64,000 bases of DNA from Leifsonia sp. NPDC080035 (GTDB lineage Bacteria; Actinomycetota; Actinomycetes; Actinomycetales; Microbacteriaceae), in NCBI RefSeq assembly GCF_040050925.1, contig NZ_CP157390.1, positions 62,001-126,000 of the forward strand, given 5' to 3'. Below, in pieces: positions 41,830 to 51,788 of the stretch; position 1 is the stretch's first letter; each line of letters starts with the position of its first letter. The position numbers and the translations under genes are program-made. Under the pieces are notes generated by a model. The model saw only the letters and a list, made by a program, of their open reading frames with translations. It ran no database searches and was not told the DNA's origin.

Positions 41830-44640
41830 GTGCCGGACGAGGCATCGCTCAGGCCGCTCTTCGGGCGCGACCGGGCCAGGGAGACCATCCTCCTCGTCGC
41901 GCACCGCGCGCTCGAGACCGGGGGCGCGGTTCTCGTCACCGGGGAGGCGGGGCTCGGCAAGACCGCCCTGCTCGCCGACGTCGCCCAGCGGCTCGACGGC
42001 TGGACCGTGCTGCGCGCCCACGCCGACTCGTTCGAGTCCGACCTCGCCTACGCGACGGTCGAGACCCTCATCCGCGGACTCGCCGGGGCCGGTGGGCCGG
42101 CCATCCGGCAACCGGCGCCGGGGGACGACGCGCTGACCGTCGGGCGGCTGCTGCTCGACTCCATCGACGCCATCGCCGGGCCGGTCTGCCTGATCATCGA
42201 CGACGCGCAGTGGGTGGACGAGCCGTCCGCCCGGGCGCTGCGGTTCGTGGTGCGGCGCCTCTCCGACCGCGGCTTCCTGTTCACCGCGGCCACCAGGCCG
42301 CAGCAGAACGGCGTCGTCGCGCTGTTCGACGACATCGCCTCCGGCACCCTCAACCACGCGCGCATCGACCTGACACCGCTCACCGTCTCCGACACGCAGG
42401 ACCTCGCCCTGCACGTGCTCGGCCACGCGATCTCGCGGCGCACCGCCTCTCGGCTCACCGAGGCGACGCAGGGCTCCCCGCTGCTGCTGAGCGTGCTGCT
42501 CGGTCAGCTGCGGGACAGCTTCGCGCAGGCGCTGCATCCCGCGGGCTGGGACCTGCCCGACACGGCCATCCGACCGCTCGCCTCGGCGATCTCGGCCGCG
42601 CTGGAGGGGGCGGACCCGTCGGTGCGGACCGCGGCGGAGCTGATCGCGGTGCTCCGCGACCCGCTGCCGCTGCCGCTCGCCGGGACGATCGCGGACGGTC
42701 TCGGCATGACCATCGACGCCCCGGGCGCCGCCGCGCGCGGGCTGGTGCTCGCCCGCCCGCGCGACGGCGTGCTGTGGGTCGAGCCGGCGCACGCCCTGCT
42801 CGCCGACGCGCTCGCCGGTGAGCTGACGGTGGAGCGGCGTGTCGAGATCCACCGCGTCGCCGCATCCGTGCTGACCGGCCACCGTGCGCTGCGGCACCGG
42901 GTGGAGGCCGCGGACCGGACCGACCCCACGCTCGTCGACGAGCTGCTGGCGGCGGCCCTCGCCGCGGCGGATCAGGGACGGGCGGAGCAGGCCATGAGCT
43001 ACGCGCGCTCCGCCGTGCACCTGGCGGCCGACGGCGAGCAGGAGCGCGCGCTGCTGGAGCTCGGCCTGATCGCGATGCGGTTCCGTCAGCACGAGCGCGT
43101 GCTCGACCTGCGGCCCGCGATCGAGGAGCTGCCGCCGTCGCGGACGAGGGATGCAGTGCTGCTGGAGCTGCGGACGCTGTCCAGGGACGTCCCCGGCGCG
43201 CTCGCGCTGGCGCTCGCTCTCGAGGCCGCTCCCGCCGTCACCCCGGACGAGCGCGCCATCCGCACCCACGTCGCGGAGGCGCTGCCGAAGGTGCTCATGG
43301 CGATGGGCGACTTCGCCGGGGTGCTCGACCACCTGGACCTCGCCCGCGCCCACATCGCCGAGTGCCCGCGGCCGCAGGAGGTGTCCGACCCGGCGCTCCG
43401 CTGGTTCGCGGAGCCGGAGGAGCACCTGGTGCGCCTGCTCGGCTGGGCGCTGAACTCGGCCGCGCACTCGCGGCGCCCCGACCTGTTCGAACCGCTGACC
43501 AGGGAACTGGACGAGCTGCTGGCCGGCTACGAATCGCCCGCGGCGGTGGACGCCTTCGTCTCCCGGTCCCGGGTGTCCGTGCTGGGCGGGGACATCGAGC
43601 GGGCGCGGGCCGACCTCGCGCGCGCCAACGAGCTGGTGCGGCGCTTCCCGTCGAGCTGGACCGCCGGGTTCGCGCGCACGATCTACGCGCACATCCTGTT
43701 CCTCGTCGGCGAGTGGGACGAGTCGGTCACCCTGGCCGACACCGCGGTCGCCCTCGCTCTCGACGAGACGGACCTGTCCTGCTGGCCGATCGCCCTGTGG
43801 ACCTCCACGCTGGTCCGCGCCGGGCGCGGCGAGGCGGACGCGGTGGCGAGTCGTCTCGCCTCGGCCGCCAAGTCGGACCCGCGGATCACGGGATCGTACG
43901 ACGGCGACCTGCCGTTCATCGCGCGCGCGGAGCTCGCCCGGTCGCTCGGCCGTCCCGAGGAGCAGCTCGCCGCGACGGACGACGCGGAGGCGGCCGCGAA
44001 TCGCGGCTCGACCCTCGGCTGGCTCACCTACCGGGTCGACGCGCTCGCGGCGCTCGGGCGCGCGGAGGAGGCCCGCGCGGCCTACGACCGGTGCGCGGCG
44101 CCCGGGATGTGGCGTCCGTACTACGGATCGCTGCGCTGGCTTGAGGGCCGCGCCCTGGAGGCGGAGGGCCGGATCCCCGAGGCCGCCGACGCATACCGCG
44201 ACGCCGCGGACGACGCCCGCTTCCCCTTCCCGCAGGCGGTGGCGGCGCTCGACGCCGGCCGCCTCCTCGCCGCGATCGACGCCGTCGCCGCGGACGGGCT
44301 GCTCGAACGCGCCGCCGAGGTGTTCCGCCGGCTCGGCGCCGGTCCCTACCTCGCCAGGACCGCGCACGCGCTCGACGCCGTGCGCGCCGCGGGACGCCGG
44401 GCCGCCGACGAGGACGGGGCGACCGGCGACGACCCGCTCGCCTCCCTCACGACGCGCGAACGGCAGGTCGCGTACGCGCTCGCGGCGGGCATGACCAACA
44501 AGGAGATCGCCGAGCGCCTCTACGTGTCGGTGACAACGGTGAACTTCCACGTCCGGAACATCCTCGCAAAGCTGGGGCTGCGATCCCGACGCGATCTGCG
44601 GGCGCTCGGTCTCTCGCGCAGGAGACCCGTCAAGAGTTGA
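41830..44640 (+). CDS. Large ATP-binding LuxR-family regulator (LAL type)
   Basis: 936 residues from the GTG at 41830 (ribosome site GGGGTGGG); an ATG at 41773 would add 19 residues. An AAA/STAND ATPase comes first: Walker A GEAGLGKTAL (about 37-46) and Walker B CLIIDDAQWVDEPS (about 117-130). A long helical repeat region (about 330-860) with TPR-like pairs follows. The C-terminal LuxR helix-turn-helix is LASLTTRERQVAYALAAGMTNKEIAERLYVSVTTVNFHVRNIL (about 872-915). It is a ligand- or partner-sensing activator. No pathway gene is adjacent, so its target is unknown. Confidence 0.9.
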   Translation: MPDEASLRPLFGRDRARETILLVAHRALETGGAVLVTGEAGLGKTALLADVAQRLDGWTVLRAHADSFESDLAYATVETLIRGLAGAGGPAIRQPAPGDDALTVGRLLLDSIDAIAGPVCLIIDDAQWVDEPSARALRFVVRRLSDRGFLFTAATRPQQNGVVALFDDIASGTLNHARIDLTPLTVSDTQDLALHVLGHAISRRTASRLTEATQGSPLLLSVLLGQLRDSFAQALHPAGWDLPDTAIRPLASAISAALEGADPSVRTAAELIAVLRDPLPLPLAGTIADGLGMTIDAPGAAARGLVLARPRDGVLWVEPAHALLADALAGELTVERRVEIHRVAASVLTGHRALRHRVEAADRTDPTLVDELLAAALAAADQGRAEQAMSYARSAVHLAADGEQERALLELGLIAMRFRQHERVLDLRPAIEELPPSRTRDAVLLELRTLSRDVPGALALALALEAAPAVTPDERAIRTHVAEALPKVLMAMGDFAGVLDHLDLARAHIAECPRPQEVSDPALRWFAEPEEHLVRLLGWALNSAAHSRRPDLFEPLTRELDELLAGYESPAAVDAFVSRSRVSVLGGDIERARADLARANELVRRFPSSWTAGFARTIYAHILFLVGEWDESVTLADTAVALALDETDLSCWPIALWTSTLVRAGRGEADAVASRLASAAKSDPRITGSYDGDLPFIARAELARSLGRPEEQLAATDDAEAAANRGSTLGWLTYRVDALAALGRAEEARAAYDRCAAPGMWRPYYGSLRWLEGRALEAEGRIPEAADAYRDAADDARFPFPQAVAALDAGRLLAAIDAVAADGLLERAAEVFRRLGAGPYLARTAHALDAVRAAGRRAADEDGATGDDPLASLTTRERQVAYALAAGMTNKEIAERLYVSVTTVNFHVRNILAKLGLRSRRDLRALGLSRRRPVKS

Positions 44641-44701
44641 CGGTTTTCCCGTCCCCCACTTGGAGGGCACGGACCGCCGCCGCTAGCGTTGTCAGCACCT
44701 G

Positions 44702-44780
44702 GGATGCCCGACCCGCTCCCGCGGATACGTTTCCATCGACGAATCGTCTCAACCCGACGCGGGTGCGGGGTCGGGCATCC
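44702..44780. terminator. Possible long hairpin between convergent LuxR-type gene and ispE
   Basis: GGATGCCCGACCC (44702-44714) and GGGTCGGGCATCC (44768-44780) are exact complements, but 53 bases lie between them. Part of this loop can pair again (CCCGCGG with CCGACGCGGG). The position between two convergent genes supports a terminator. Confidence 0.45.
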
Positions 44781-44811
44781 TCGGGCAGACCGGAGGGCCG
44801 AGGGCCCTGCG

Positions 44812-45756
44812 TCAGTCGTTGAGGATGCGGGCTCCGTGCACCGGGCCCGTCGCCCGCACCGCCTTCACACGGGCGGCGCTCAGCGCGATCTGCAGGTCGA
44901 GGGCGTTGTCGAGGTCGGCCGTCAGGAACGCGACCGTCGGCCCGGACCCCGACACCATCCCCGCCAGGGCGCCGTTCAGCTCGCCGAGCTCCAGCACGCC
45001 GGCGATGTCCGGAGCCAGGTGGATGGCCGGGGCCTGCAGGTCGTTGGTGAGTGCGTCCGCGAGCATGGCCGGGTCCCCCGCACGCAGCGCCTGCAGCACC
45101 TCCGCGTCGACGCTCGGGGAGAGCTGGGCGGGCCGGATGTCGTCGGCGTGCCGTTCGCGGTGCCGGTCCAGCTCCGAGTAGACCTCGGGCGTGCTCAGCC
45201 GGCTCTCCGGGAGCGCGAGCACCCAGTGGAACTGCCCGGTCGCCAGCGCCGGGCTCAGCCGGTCGCCGCGTCCCGTGCCGATGGCGGTGCCGCCGACCAG
45301 CGCGAACGGAACGTCCGCGCCGAGCTTCGTCGCGAGCGAGAGCAGCTCCTCGCGGCCGACGTCCGTCCCCCAGAGCGCGTCGCAGGCGACCAGGGTCGCT
45401 GCCGCGTCTGCGGAGCCTCCGCCCATGCCGCCCGCGATGGGGACGTGCTTGTCGATGTGCAGGCGGACTCCCCCGGTGTACCCGGTGCGCTTCGCCAGCA
45501 GCTTCGCCGCCTTGATGGCGAGGTTGCTGCCGTCGACGGGGAGGTCGGAGGTGTCGATGCTGCCGCCGAAGCTCAGCGAGAAGTCGTCGGCGGGCGCGGC
45601 GCGGACATCCTCGTACAGGGACACGGCCTGGTAGGCGGTCGCGACGTCGTGGTAGCCGTCATCGCGCACGGCGCCGACCCGCATGAAGACGTTGATCTTG
45701 CCCGGTGCGCGCACATGCACGCTGTCCACATCCCAGCCGGCCCCTGCCTCCACCAT
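44812..45756 (-). CDS. ispE: 4-diphosphocytidyl-2-C-methyl-D-erythritol kinase
   Basis: 314 residues, a GHMP kinase. RAPGKINVFMRVG near the start, the ATP loop PIAGGMGGGSADAAATLVA, and MVSGSGPTVAFL near the C-terminus are the three GHMP motifs. It acts in the MEP route to isoprenoids. The ATG at 45756 has TAGGTT six bases upstream. ksgA lies 87 bp upstream on the same strand; ksgA-ispE adjacency is conserved in actinobacteria. Confidence 0.95.
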   Translation of the reverse strand: MVEAGAGWDVDSVHVRAPGKINVFMRVGAVRDDGYHDVATAYQAVSLYEDVRAAPADDFSLSFGGSIDTSDLPVDGSNLAIKAAKLLAKRTGYTGGVRLHIDKHVPIAGGMGGGSADAAATLVACDALWGTDVGREELLSLATKLGADVPFALVGGTAIGTGRGDRLSPALATGQFHWVLALPESRLSTPEVYSELDRHRERHADDIRPAQLSPSVDAEVLQALRAGDPAMLADALTNDLQAPAIHLAPDIAGVLELGELNGALAGMVSGSGPTVAFLTADLDNALDLQIALSAARVKAVRATGPVHGARILND

Positions 45757-45762
45757 GCCTCA

Positions 45763-45768
45763 AACCTA
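45763..45768 (-). promoter_or_regulatory. -10 box TAGGTT for ispE
   Basis: TAGGTT ends six bases before the ispE ATG, in the leaderless arrangement. ispE may therefore have its own promoter inside the metG-tatD-ksgA-ispE cluster. Confidence 0.45.
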
Positions 45769-45843
45769 CACACCGCTTGAGGCCCGCGACCGACGTGCCG
45801 CACGCGGCGCGCGGGAGCGGCGCGGCGGCGGGCGCGGCAGGCG

Positions 45844-46692
45844 TCAGGGACGCGTCTGCGCGAGCCGCGCGAAGTCCGCGAGCGCGAGCTGCTCGCCGCG
45901 CGCGGAGGGCGGCAGGCCGGCCGCGGTCAACGCCTCCTCGGCGGCCGCCGGGTCGCCGAAGACGGGTGCGAGCGCCTGGCGCAGCGTCTTGCGGCGCTGC
46001 TGGAACGCGGCATCGACGAGCTGGAACGTCCGCAGCCTCAGCGTCTCGTCCCCCGGCGGCGTCTCGTGCCGCTCGAACCCGACGAGGATGGAGTCGACGT
46101 TCGGCACCGGCCAGAAGATCTGACGGCTCACGGCGCCGGCCGTGCGCCAGGTGCCGTACCAGGCCGCCTTGACGCTGGGGGCTCCGTAGACCTTGGAGCC
46201 GGGGCCGGCGGCGACGCGCTGGCCCACCTCCGCCTGCACCATCACGACCCCGGAGCGGAGCGTCGGGAACGTCTCCAGGAAGTGCAGCAGCACCGGCACG
46301 GAGACGTTGTACGGCAGGTTCGCGACCAGCCGGTCCGGCTGCTCGGGCAGCTCGGTCACGGCGAGCGCGTCCCGGTGCACGACGGTGAGCCGCTCCGCGG
46401 CCTGCGGGGCGAGCTGCGCGACCGTGACGGGGAGCTGCGCGGCGAGCCTGCCGTCGATCTCCACCGCGACCACGCGGGCGCCCGTCTCCAGCAGGCCGAG
46501 GGTCAGCGAGCCGAGACCGGGCCCGACCTCGACGACGACATCCCCCGCCTCCACCTCGCCGACGCGGACGATGCGCCGGACGGTGTTGGCGTCGATGACG
46601 AAGTTCTGGCCGAGCTTCTTGGTGGGGGTGACGTCGAGCAGCTCGGCGAGATCGCGGATCTCCGCCGGCCCGAGCAGTCTCAGCTCGCTCAC
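45844..46692 (-). CDS. ksgA: 16S rRNA (adenine1518-N6/adenine1519-N6)-dimethyltransferase
   Basis: 282 residues. KLGQNFVIDANTVRRIVR, the SAM-binding VVEVGPGLGSLTLGLLE and the catalytic NLPYNVSVPVLLHFL identify KsgA. It dimethylates two adenines near the 3' end of 16S rRNA during small-subunit maturation. The GTG start overlaps the tatD stop by four bases. Confidence 0.96.
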   Translation of the reverse strand: MSELRLLGPAEIRDLAELLDVTPTKKLGQNFVIDANTVRRIVRVGEVEAGDVVVEVGPGLGSLTLGLLETGARVVAVEIDGRLAAQLPVTVAQLAPQAAERLTVVHRDALAVTELPEQPDRLVANLPYNVSVPVLLHFLETFPTLRSGVVMVQAEVGQRVAAGPGSKVYGAPSVKAAWYGTWRTAGAVSRQIFWPVPNVDSILVGFERHETPPGDETLRLRTFQLVDAAFQQRRKTLRQALAPVFGDPAAAEEALTAAGLPPSARGEQLALADFARLAQTRP

Positions 46693-47618
46693 GCGATCGT
46701 GCCGATCGGCTGCGTCGGCGGCGGTCCGACGGGTTCGCTGTCCCAGCGTCCGTACACGAGCTCGGTGTTCGAGTTGACCTGCGCGGCGAGGGTGGAGGCG
46801 TCCGTGCCGATCGTCTCCGCCATCGCGCGCAGCGTGAGCGGCACGAGATAGGGGGCGTTCGGCCGGCCGCGGTACGGCGTCGGGGTGAGGAACGGCGCGT
46901 CCGTCTCCACCATGATCAGGTGCCGCGGTGCCACCCGCAGCGCCTCGCGGAGGTTCGGCGCGTTCTTGAAGGTGATGTTGCCGGCGAACGACATGTACCA
47001 GCCGTTCTCCGCGCAGATGTTCGCAAGCTCCACGTCACCGGAGAAGCAGTGGAACACCGTGCGCTCCGGGGCGCCGACGCGCTTCAGCGTCGCCACGACG
47101 GCAGCGTGCGCGTCGCGGTCGTGGATCTGCAGGGCGATGCCGTTCTGCTTCGCGATCTCGATGTGCGCCTCGAAGGAGGCGAACTGGGCGTCACGCCGCG
47201 GCCCCTCCTCGGTGCGGAAGAAGTCGAGGCCGGTCTCGCCGACCGCGCGCACCCGAGGACGGCCGGCGAGCTCCGCGATCACCGCGAGGGCGTCGTCGAG
47301 CTCGCCGCGCTCGGCGTAGTCGGGGGCGTCGTTGGGATGCAGCGCGACGGCGGCGAGCATCCGGGGCTCGATCGCTGCGGTCTCGGCCGACCAGCGCGAC
47401 GTCTCGACGTCGTTGCCGACCTGCACGACACCGCGGACGCCGACGCTGGACGCGCGGTCCAGGTGCTCCCGGTAGTCGAGCGGCTGCTCGCCGTCCGCGA
47501 TCTCGAGGTGCGTGTGGTTGTCGTAGACGGGGACGGTCAGCGCCTCCGGCAGCGGCGGGTACGCGAGGTCACGGCCGTCCGTGACATGCCGCTGCCGGAT
47601 GAACGCCGGGTCGGTCAT
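46689..47618 (-). CDS. tatD: TatD-family metal-dependent hydrolase (DNase)
   Basis: 309 residues. Metal-binding HTHLE, ETGLDFF, the His in LQIHDRDAHAAVV, FHCFSGD and VETDAPFLTP are all present in order. About 40 extra N-terminal residues precede the TIM barrel, as in other actinobacterial members. The family has 3'-5' exonuclease activity in repair and quality control. It is coupled at both ends: its ATG overlaps the metG stop and its stop overlaps the ksgA start. Confidence 0.93.
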   Translation of the reverse strand: MTDPAFIRQRHVTDGRDLAYPPLPEALTVPVYDNHTHLEIADGEQPLDYREHLDRASSVGVRGVVQVGNDVETSRWSAETAAIEPRMLAAVALHPNDAPDYAERGELDDALAVIAELAGRPRVRAVGETGLDFFRTEEGPRRDAQFASFEAHIEIAKQNGIALQIHDRDAHAAVVATLKRVGAPERTVFHCFSGDVELANICAENGWYMSFAGNITFKNAPNLREALRVAPRHLIMVETDAPFLTPTPYRGRPNAPYLVPLTLRAMAETIGTDASTLAAQVNSNTELVYGRWDSEPVGPPPTQPIGTIA

Positions 47619-49204
47619 GCGCCGGGCACCGCGTCCGCGTCGATCCGGGGGAACAGAGCCTCGAGGCCGTTCACCTCGGTGCCGGCCGGGAGCTGTCCCC
47701 ACTCGCCCGCGGACCTCAGCCGCTGCTCGGCCAGGGTGCCGAGCTCGCCGGAGGCGCCGAGCGCGGTCCACAGCTTCGCTGTCGCCTGCGGGATCACCGG
47801 CGAGAGCAGCACGGCGAGCGCGCGCAGACCCTCGGCCGCGGTGTACAGCACGGTGCCGAGCCGCTCGCGCTGCGCGTCGTCCTTCGCCAGGACCCACGGC
47901 TCCTGGATCGTGATGTAGCCGTTCAGCTCGTCCACGATCGTCCACACCGCGGTGAGGGCGTCGTGGATCGCGAGCCGGCCGATCGCCGCGTCGGCGTCGG
48001 CGGTCGCGGTCTGCACCACGCGCTGCACCTCCAGGTCGGCCTCCTGGTACGCGCCCGCCGGAGGCACGACGCCCTCGAAGTAGCGGGTGACCATCGCGAT
48101 CACACGGGAGGCGAGGTTGCCGAAGCCGTTGGCGAGCTCCGCCTGGTAGCGGGCGGAGAGGTCCTCCCAGCTGAACGAACCGTCCTGGCCGAAGTTGATG
48201 GCGCGCATGAAGTAGTAGCGGAACGCGTCGGAGCCGAAGGTGTCGGTGATCTGCGTCGGCGCGATGCCGGTCAGCTTGGACTTGGACATCTTCTCGCCGC
48301 CGACCAGCAGCCAGCCGTGGCCGAAGACGCGGTGCGGCACCTCGAGACCTGCGGCCATCAGCATCGCCGGCCAGATGACCGCGTGGAAGCGCAGGATGTC
48401 CTTGCCGACGAGGTGCGTCGCGGGCCAGCGCCGCCCGAACGTCTCCTCGTCCTGGCCGTAGCCGACGGCGGTGACGTAGTTGAGCAGCGCGTCGAACCAC
48501 ACGTAGACGACGTGGGACTCGTCCCACGGCACCTTGATGCCCCAGTCGAAGCTCGACCGCGAGATGGACAGGTCCGACAGACCCTGGCGGACGAAGCTGA
48601 CCACCTCGTTGCGCGCCGACTCCGGCTGGACGAACTCGGGACGCTCCTCGTAGAGGGCGAGCAGGCGGTCGGCGAAGTCGCTCATCCGGAAGAAGTAGTT
48701 CTTCTCCTGCAGCAGCTCCAGCGGCTTGGAGTGGATGGCGCAGACCTTCTGGCCCTCGTACTCCCCCGTCCCGTCGACGATCTCGCTCTGCGGCTTGAAC
48801 TCCTCGCAGCCCACGCAGTACAGCGCCTCGTACTCGCCTGCGTAGATGTAGCCGTCGTCGTACAGCTTCTGCAGGAACTTCTGGACGTTCGTCTCGTGAC
48901 GCTCGTCGGTGGTGCGGATGAAGTCGTCGTTGGCGATGTCGATCGTCTTCAGCAGCGGCAGCCACTCGTTCGTCACCAGCCGGTCGGCCCACTCCTTCGG
49001 GGTGGTGCCGTTGGCGGTGGCGGTGCGCAGGATCTTCTGCCCGTGCTCGTCGGTGCCCGTCAGCAGCCAGGTGTCGTCGCCGGCCTGGCGGTGCCAGCGG
49101 GCGAGGACGTCGGCGGCGACCTCCGTGTAGGCGTGCCCGATGTGCGGGACGTCGTTCACGTAGAAGATCGGCGTTGTGATGTAGAACGAGGAGCCGTCGG
49201 ACAT
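47615..49204 (-). CDS. metG: Methionyl-tRNA synthetase
   Basis: 529 residues, the short form without a C-terminal tRNA-binding domain. FYVNDVPHIGHAYTEVAADVLARW carries the HIGH motif, LTGTDEHGQKI follows, and GGEKMSKSKLTG is the KMSKS loop. Two cysteines remain in the zinc-knuckle region (YCVGCEEF), so it probably binds at most one metal. It heads the metG-tatD-ksgA-ispE cluster. Confidence 0.96.
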   Translation of the reverse strand: MSDGSSFYITTPIFYVNDVPHIGHAYTEVAADVLARWHRQAGDDTWLLTGTDEHGQKILRTATANGTTPKEWADRLVTNEWLPLLKTIDIANDDFIRTTDERHETNVQKFLQKLYDDGYIYAGEYEALYCVGCEEFKPQSEIVDGTGEYEGQKVCAIHSKPLELLQEKNYFFRMSDFADRLLALYEERPEFVQPESARNEVVSFVRQGLSDLSISRSSFDWGIKVPWDESHVVYVWFDALLNYVTAVGYGQDEETFGRRWPATHLVGKDILRFHAVIWPAMLMAAGLEVPHRVFGHGWLLVGGEKMSKSKLTGIAPTQITDTFGSDAFRYYFMRAINFGQDGSFSWEDLSARYQAELANGFGNLASRVIAMVTRYFEGVVPPAGAYQEADLEVQRVVQTATADADAAIGRLAIHDALTAVWTIVDELNGYITIQEPWVLAKDDAQRERLGTVLYTAAEGLRALAVLLSPVIPQATAKLWTALGASGELGTLAEQRLRSAGEWGQLPAGTEVNGLEALFPRIDADAVPGA

Positions 49205-49280
49205 GCTGACTATCCTACGGGCGCGCGGAGGCAGGTCCGGGAGTGTTACCGAGGCTGGTGCTCCCCGCAGGCAGGGTGGG

Positions 49281-50099
49281 TCAGCGGCGGGAGGCGAGGG
49301 CGGCCTGGTAAAGATCGCGCTTGCCGAGGCCCGTCGCCTCGGCGACCTCGGCGGCGGCGTCCTTCAGGCGCATCCCGTCGGCGACGAGGGCCAGCACCTG
49401 CGCGAGCGCGGCCTCAGGGTCGGCGTCCCGCGCGGGCGCGCCGGCCACGACCACCACGATCTCGCCGCGCACGCCGGGAGCGGCCCACTCGGCGAGCTCG
49501 GCGAGCGTGCCGCGGCGGACCTCCTCGAACAGCTTGGTCAGCTCGCGGCAGACCACCGCCCGCCGGTCGGCGCCGAACACGGCGGCGAGGTCGGCGAGGG
49601 AGTCGGCAAGCCGGTTCGGCGAGTCGAAGAACACCATCGTGCGCGGCTCGGCGGCGAGGGCGCGCAGGGCGGCCGTTCGCTCACCCTGCTTGCGCGGCAG
49701 GAAGCCCTCGAACGTGAACCGGTCGGTCGGCAGGCCCGACACGGCGAGCGCCGAGAGCACGGCGGACGGCCCGGGGATGATGGTCACACCGACACCGGCG
49801 GCCGCCGCCGCCTCGACCAGCGGGAAGCCCGGGTCGGAGACGGTCGGCATCCCGGCGTCGGAGAGCACCACCAGGTCCGTGTCGCGCGCGAGCTCCACCA
49901 GCTCACCCGCCCGCTCGCGCTCGTTGTGCTCGTGAAGCGGGATCAGCCGCGGCCGGTTCTCGATGCCGAGCCCCGCGAGAAGGCGCTGCGCGACGCGGGT
50001 GTCCTCCGCGGCGACCACCGTGGCGGCCGACAGCACCTCCACCAGCCGGGCGGACGCGTCACCGAGATTGCCGATGGGCGTCGCGGCGAGGATGATCAT
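49281..50099 (-). CDS. rsmI: 16S rRNA (cytidine1402-2'-O)-methyltransferase
   Basis: 272 residues. ILAATPIGNLGDASARLVEVL, AEDTRVAQRLL, VVLSDAGMPTVSDPGFPLVEAA and FVFEGFLP-type segments (here FTFEGFLPRKQGER) define RsmI. It methylates C1402 in the decoding centre. It diverges from the mannosyltransferase gene across only 25 bp. Confidence 0.95.
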   Translation of the reverse strand: MIILAATPIGNLGDASARLVEVLSAATVVAAEDTRVAQRLLAGLGIENRPRLIPLHEHNERERAGELVELARDTDLVVLSDAGMPTVSDPGFPLVEAAAAAGVGVTIIPGPSAVLSALAVSGLPTDRFTFEGFLPRKQGERTAALRALAAEPRTMVFFDSPNRLADSLADLAAVFGADRRAVVCRELTKLFEEVRRGTLAELAEWAAPGVRGEIVVVVAGAPARDADPEAALAQVLALVADGMRLKDAAAEVAEATGLGKRDLYQAALASRR

Positions 50100-50105
50100 G
50101 GCTTC

Positions 50106-50118
50106 AGTCTGTCAGGAT
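50106..50118. promoter_or_regulatory. Adjacent divergent -10 boxes for rsmI and the mannosyltransferase gene
   Basis: CAGACT on the minus strand (50106-50111) ends six bases before the rsmI ATG. CAGGAT on the plus strand (50113-50118) ends six bases before the GTG at 50125. Both are one base from the TANNNT pattern. The whole intergenic gap is 25 bp, as at 39330-39354. Confidence 0.4.
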
Positions 50119-50124
50119 GTTCCG

Positions 50125-51759
50125 GTGACCAGTCACATCGACGCCAGCGAGGCCACCGCGACCCATGAGGCCGTCGCGCACCGGGCTCCCGAGCGCACCG
50201 GCAGCCGGCTCGACCAGTGGTGGGCACGCGTGCTCGGCACCCCGCAGCGGCTGCGCCTCTGGTACTGGGGAGCGCCGGTCGCGGTCACCCTGCTCGCGGC
50301 GGTGCTGCGGCTGTGGAATCTCGGCTACCCGCACGTGCTCGTCTTCGACGAGACCTTCTACGTGAAGGACGCCTGGTCGCTCTTCCACCTGGGCTACGAG
50401 GGCGGCTGGCCCGACAAGGCGGACCAGCTGTTCGCGTCCGGTGACACCGATGTGTTCGAGAAGGACCCGTCGTTCGTCGCCCATCCCCCGCTCGGCAAGT
50501 GGATCATCGCGCTCGGGATGGCCGCCACCGGCGCGGGCAACTCGTTCGGCTGGCGCGTGTCGACCGCCGTGGTCGGCATCCTCGCGGTGCTGGTGGTGTT
50601 CCTGATCGCGCGGAAGCTGTTCCGCTCCACCCTCATCGCCGCCATCGCGGGCTTCCTGATGGCGGTGGACGGTCACGCGATCGTGATGAGCAGGGTCGCC
50701 CTGCTCGACAATTCGGTGATGTTCCTCGCGCTGCTGGCCTTCGGCTGCATCCTGCTGGACAGGGAGTGGCACGCGAGCAGGCTCGCCGCTCGCGTCGCCG
50801 CCGAGCGCGACATCGGCCGCGACCCGGCTTGGGGGCCGGTGCTCTGGTGGCGGCCCTGGCTGATCGCGGCGGGCATCCTGACCGGCCTGTGCGCGGGGGT
50901 CAAGTGGAGCGGCTTCTACTTCCTCGCGTTCTTCGCCGTCTACACCGTGGTGGTGGACATCGTCGCCCGGCGCCGCGCGAAGCTGCCGTTCTTCATCAGC
51001 GGCGGGCTGCTCAAGCAGGCGCCCGCGACGTTCGTGCTCATGGTGCCGATCGCGTTCGTGAGCTACATCGCCACCTGGACCGGATGGATCGCGACGGGGA
51101 ACGGCTACTACCGGCACTGGGCGGAGTCGGTGCACATGCAGTGGTCCGGCGCGCTCTCCTGGGTGCCGCTGTGGATCCAGAACCTCTGGCACTACCAGAC
51201 GGAGATGTACGGCTACAGCATCAACCTGCACGTCGCGCACCCCTATCAGTCGAACCCGCTGACGTGGCTGCTAATGATCCGGCCGGTGAGCATGTTCTAC
51301 GTCGGGAACGCGGACGGCCAGGGCGGCTGCATGTCGGCCGGCGGCTGCTCCGCCGCGATCACGTCCATCGGCAACCCGCTGATCTGGTGGGGCGCCGCCG
51401 CGGCGATCCTGTACCTCGTGTACCGGCTCATCCGCTTCCGCGAGTGGCAGGTCGGCCTGATCCTGACCGGACTCGCGGCCGGCTACGTGCCGTGGCTGCT
51501 CTACATGGGGCGCACGATCTTCCAATTCTACTCGATCGCGTTCGAGCCCTACCTGATCCTGGCGCTGACGGCGGCGATCGCCGTCGTGCTCGGCAGGCGG
51601 ACAGACCCGGAACGGCGCAGACGGACCGGCATCGCCTGGACGACGGTGTTCCTCGTCGCCGTCGCCGCGGTGAGCGCGTTCTTCTTCCCCATCTGGACCG
51701 GGCAGCAGGTGCCCTTCTGGTTCTGGCAGATCCACATGTGGCTGCCGAGCTGGGTGTGA
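50125..51759 (+). CDS. pmt: Dolichyl-phosphate-mannose-protein mannosyltransferase (GT39, PMT family)
   Basis: 544 residues with about ten membrane helices. The first outer loop has VFDETFYVKDAW, with the essential DE pair, then FVAHPPLGKW; VLLDN-type segment ALLDNSVMF and GVKWSGFYF follow. The C-terminal region includes GYVPWLLYMGRTIFQFYSIAFEPY. It transfers mannose from polyprenyl-phosphate-mannose to Ser/Thr of proteins as they are exported. Substrates could include secreted Ser/Thr-rich proteins such as that at 252-2570, which is inference. The GTG at 50125 gives the family start. Confidence 0.92.
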   Translation: MTSHIDASEATATHEAVAHRAPERTGSRLDQWWARVLGTPQRLRLWYWGAPVAVTLLAAVLRLWNLGYPHVLVFDETFYVKDAWSLFHLGYEGGWPDKADQLFASGDTDVFEKDPSFVAHPPLGKWIIALGMAATGAGNSFGWRVSTAVVGILAVLVVFLIARKLFRSTLIAAIAGFLMAVDGHAIVMSRVALLDNSVMFLALLAFGCILLDREWHASRLAARVAAERDIGRDPAWGPVLWWRPWLIAAGILTGLCAGVKWSGFYFLAFFAVYTVVVDIVARRRAKLPFFISGGLLKQAPATFVLMVPIAFVSYIATWTGWIATGNGYYRHWAESVHMQWSGALSWVPLWIQNLWHYQTEMYGYSINLHVAHPYQSNPLTWLLMIRPVSMFYVGNADGQGGCMSAGGCSAAITSIGNPLIWWGAAAAILYLVYRLIRFREWQVGLILTGLAAGYVPWLLYMGRTIFQFYSIAFEPYLILALTAAIAVVLGRRTDPERRRRTGIAWTTVFLVAVAAVSAFFFPIWTGQQVPFWFWQIHMWLPSWV

Positions 51760-51788
51760 TTGTCACAGCCCAGGTGTAGACCGTGGGT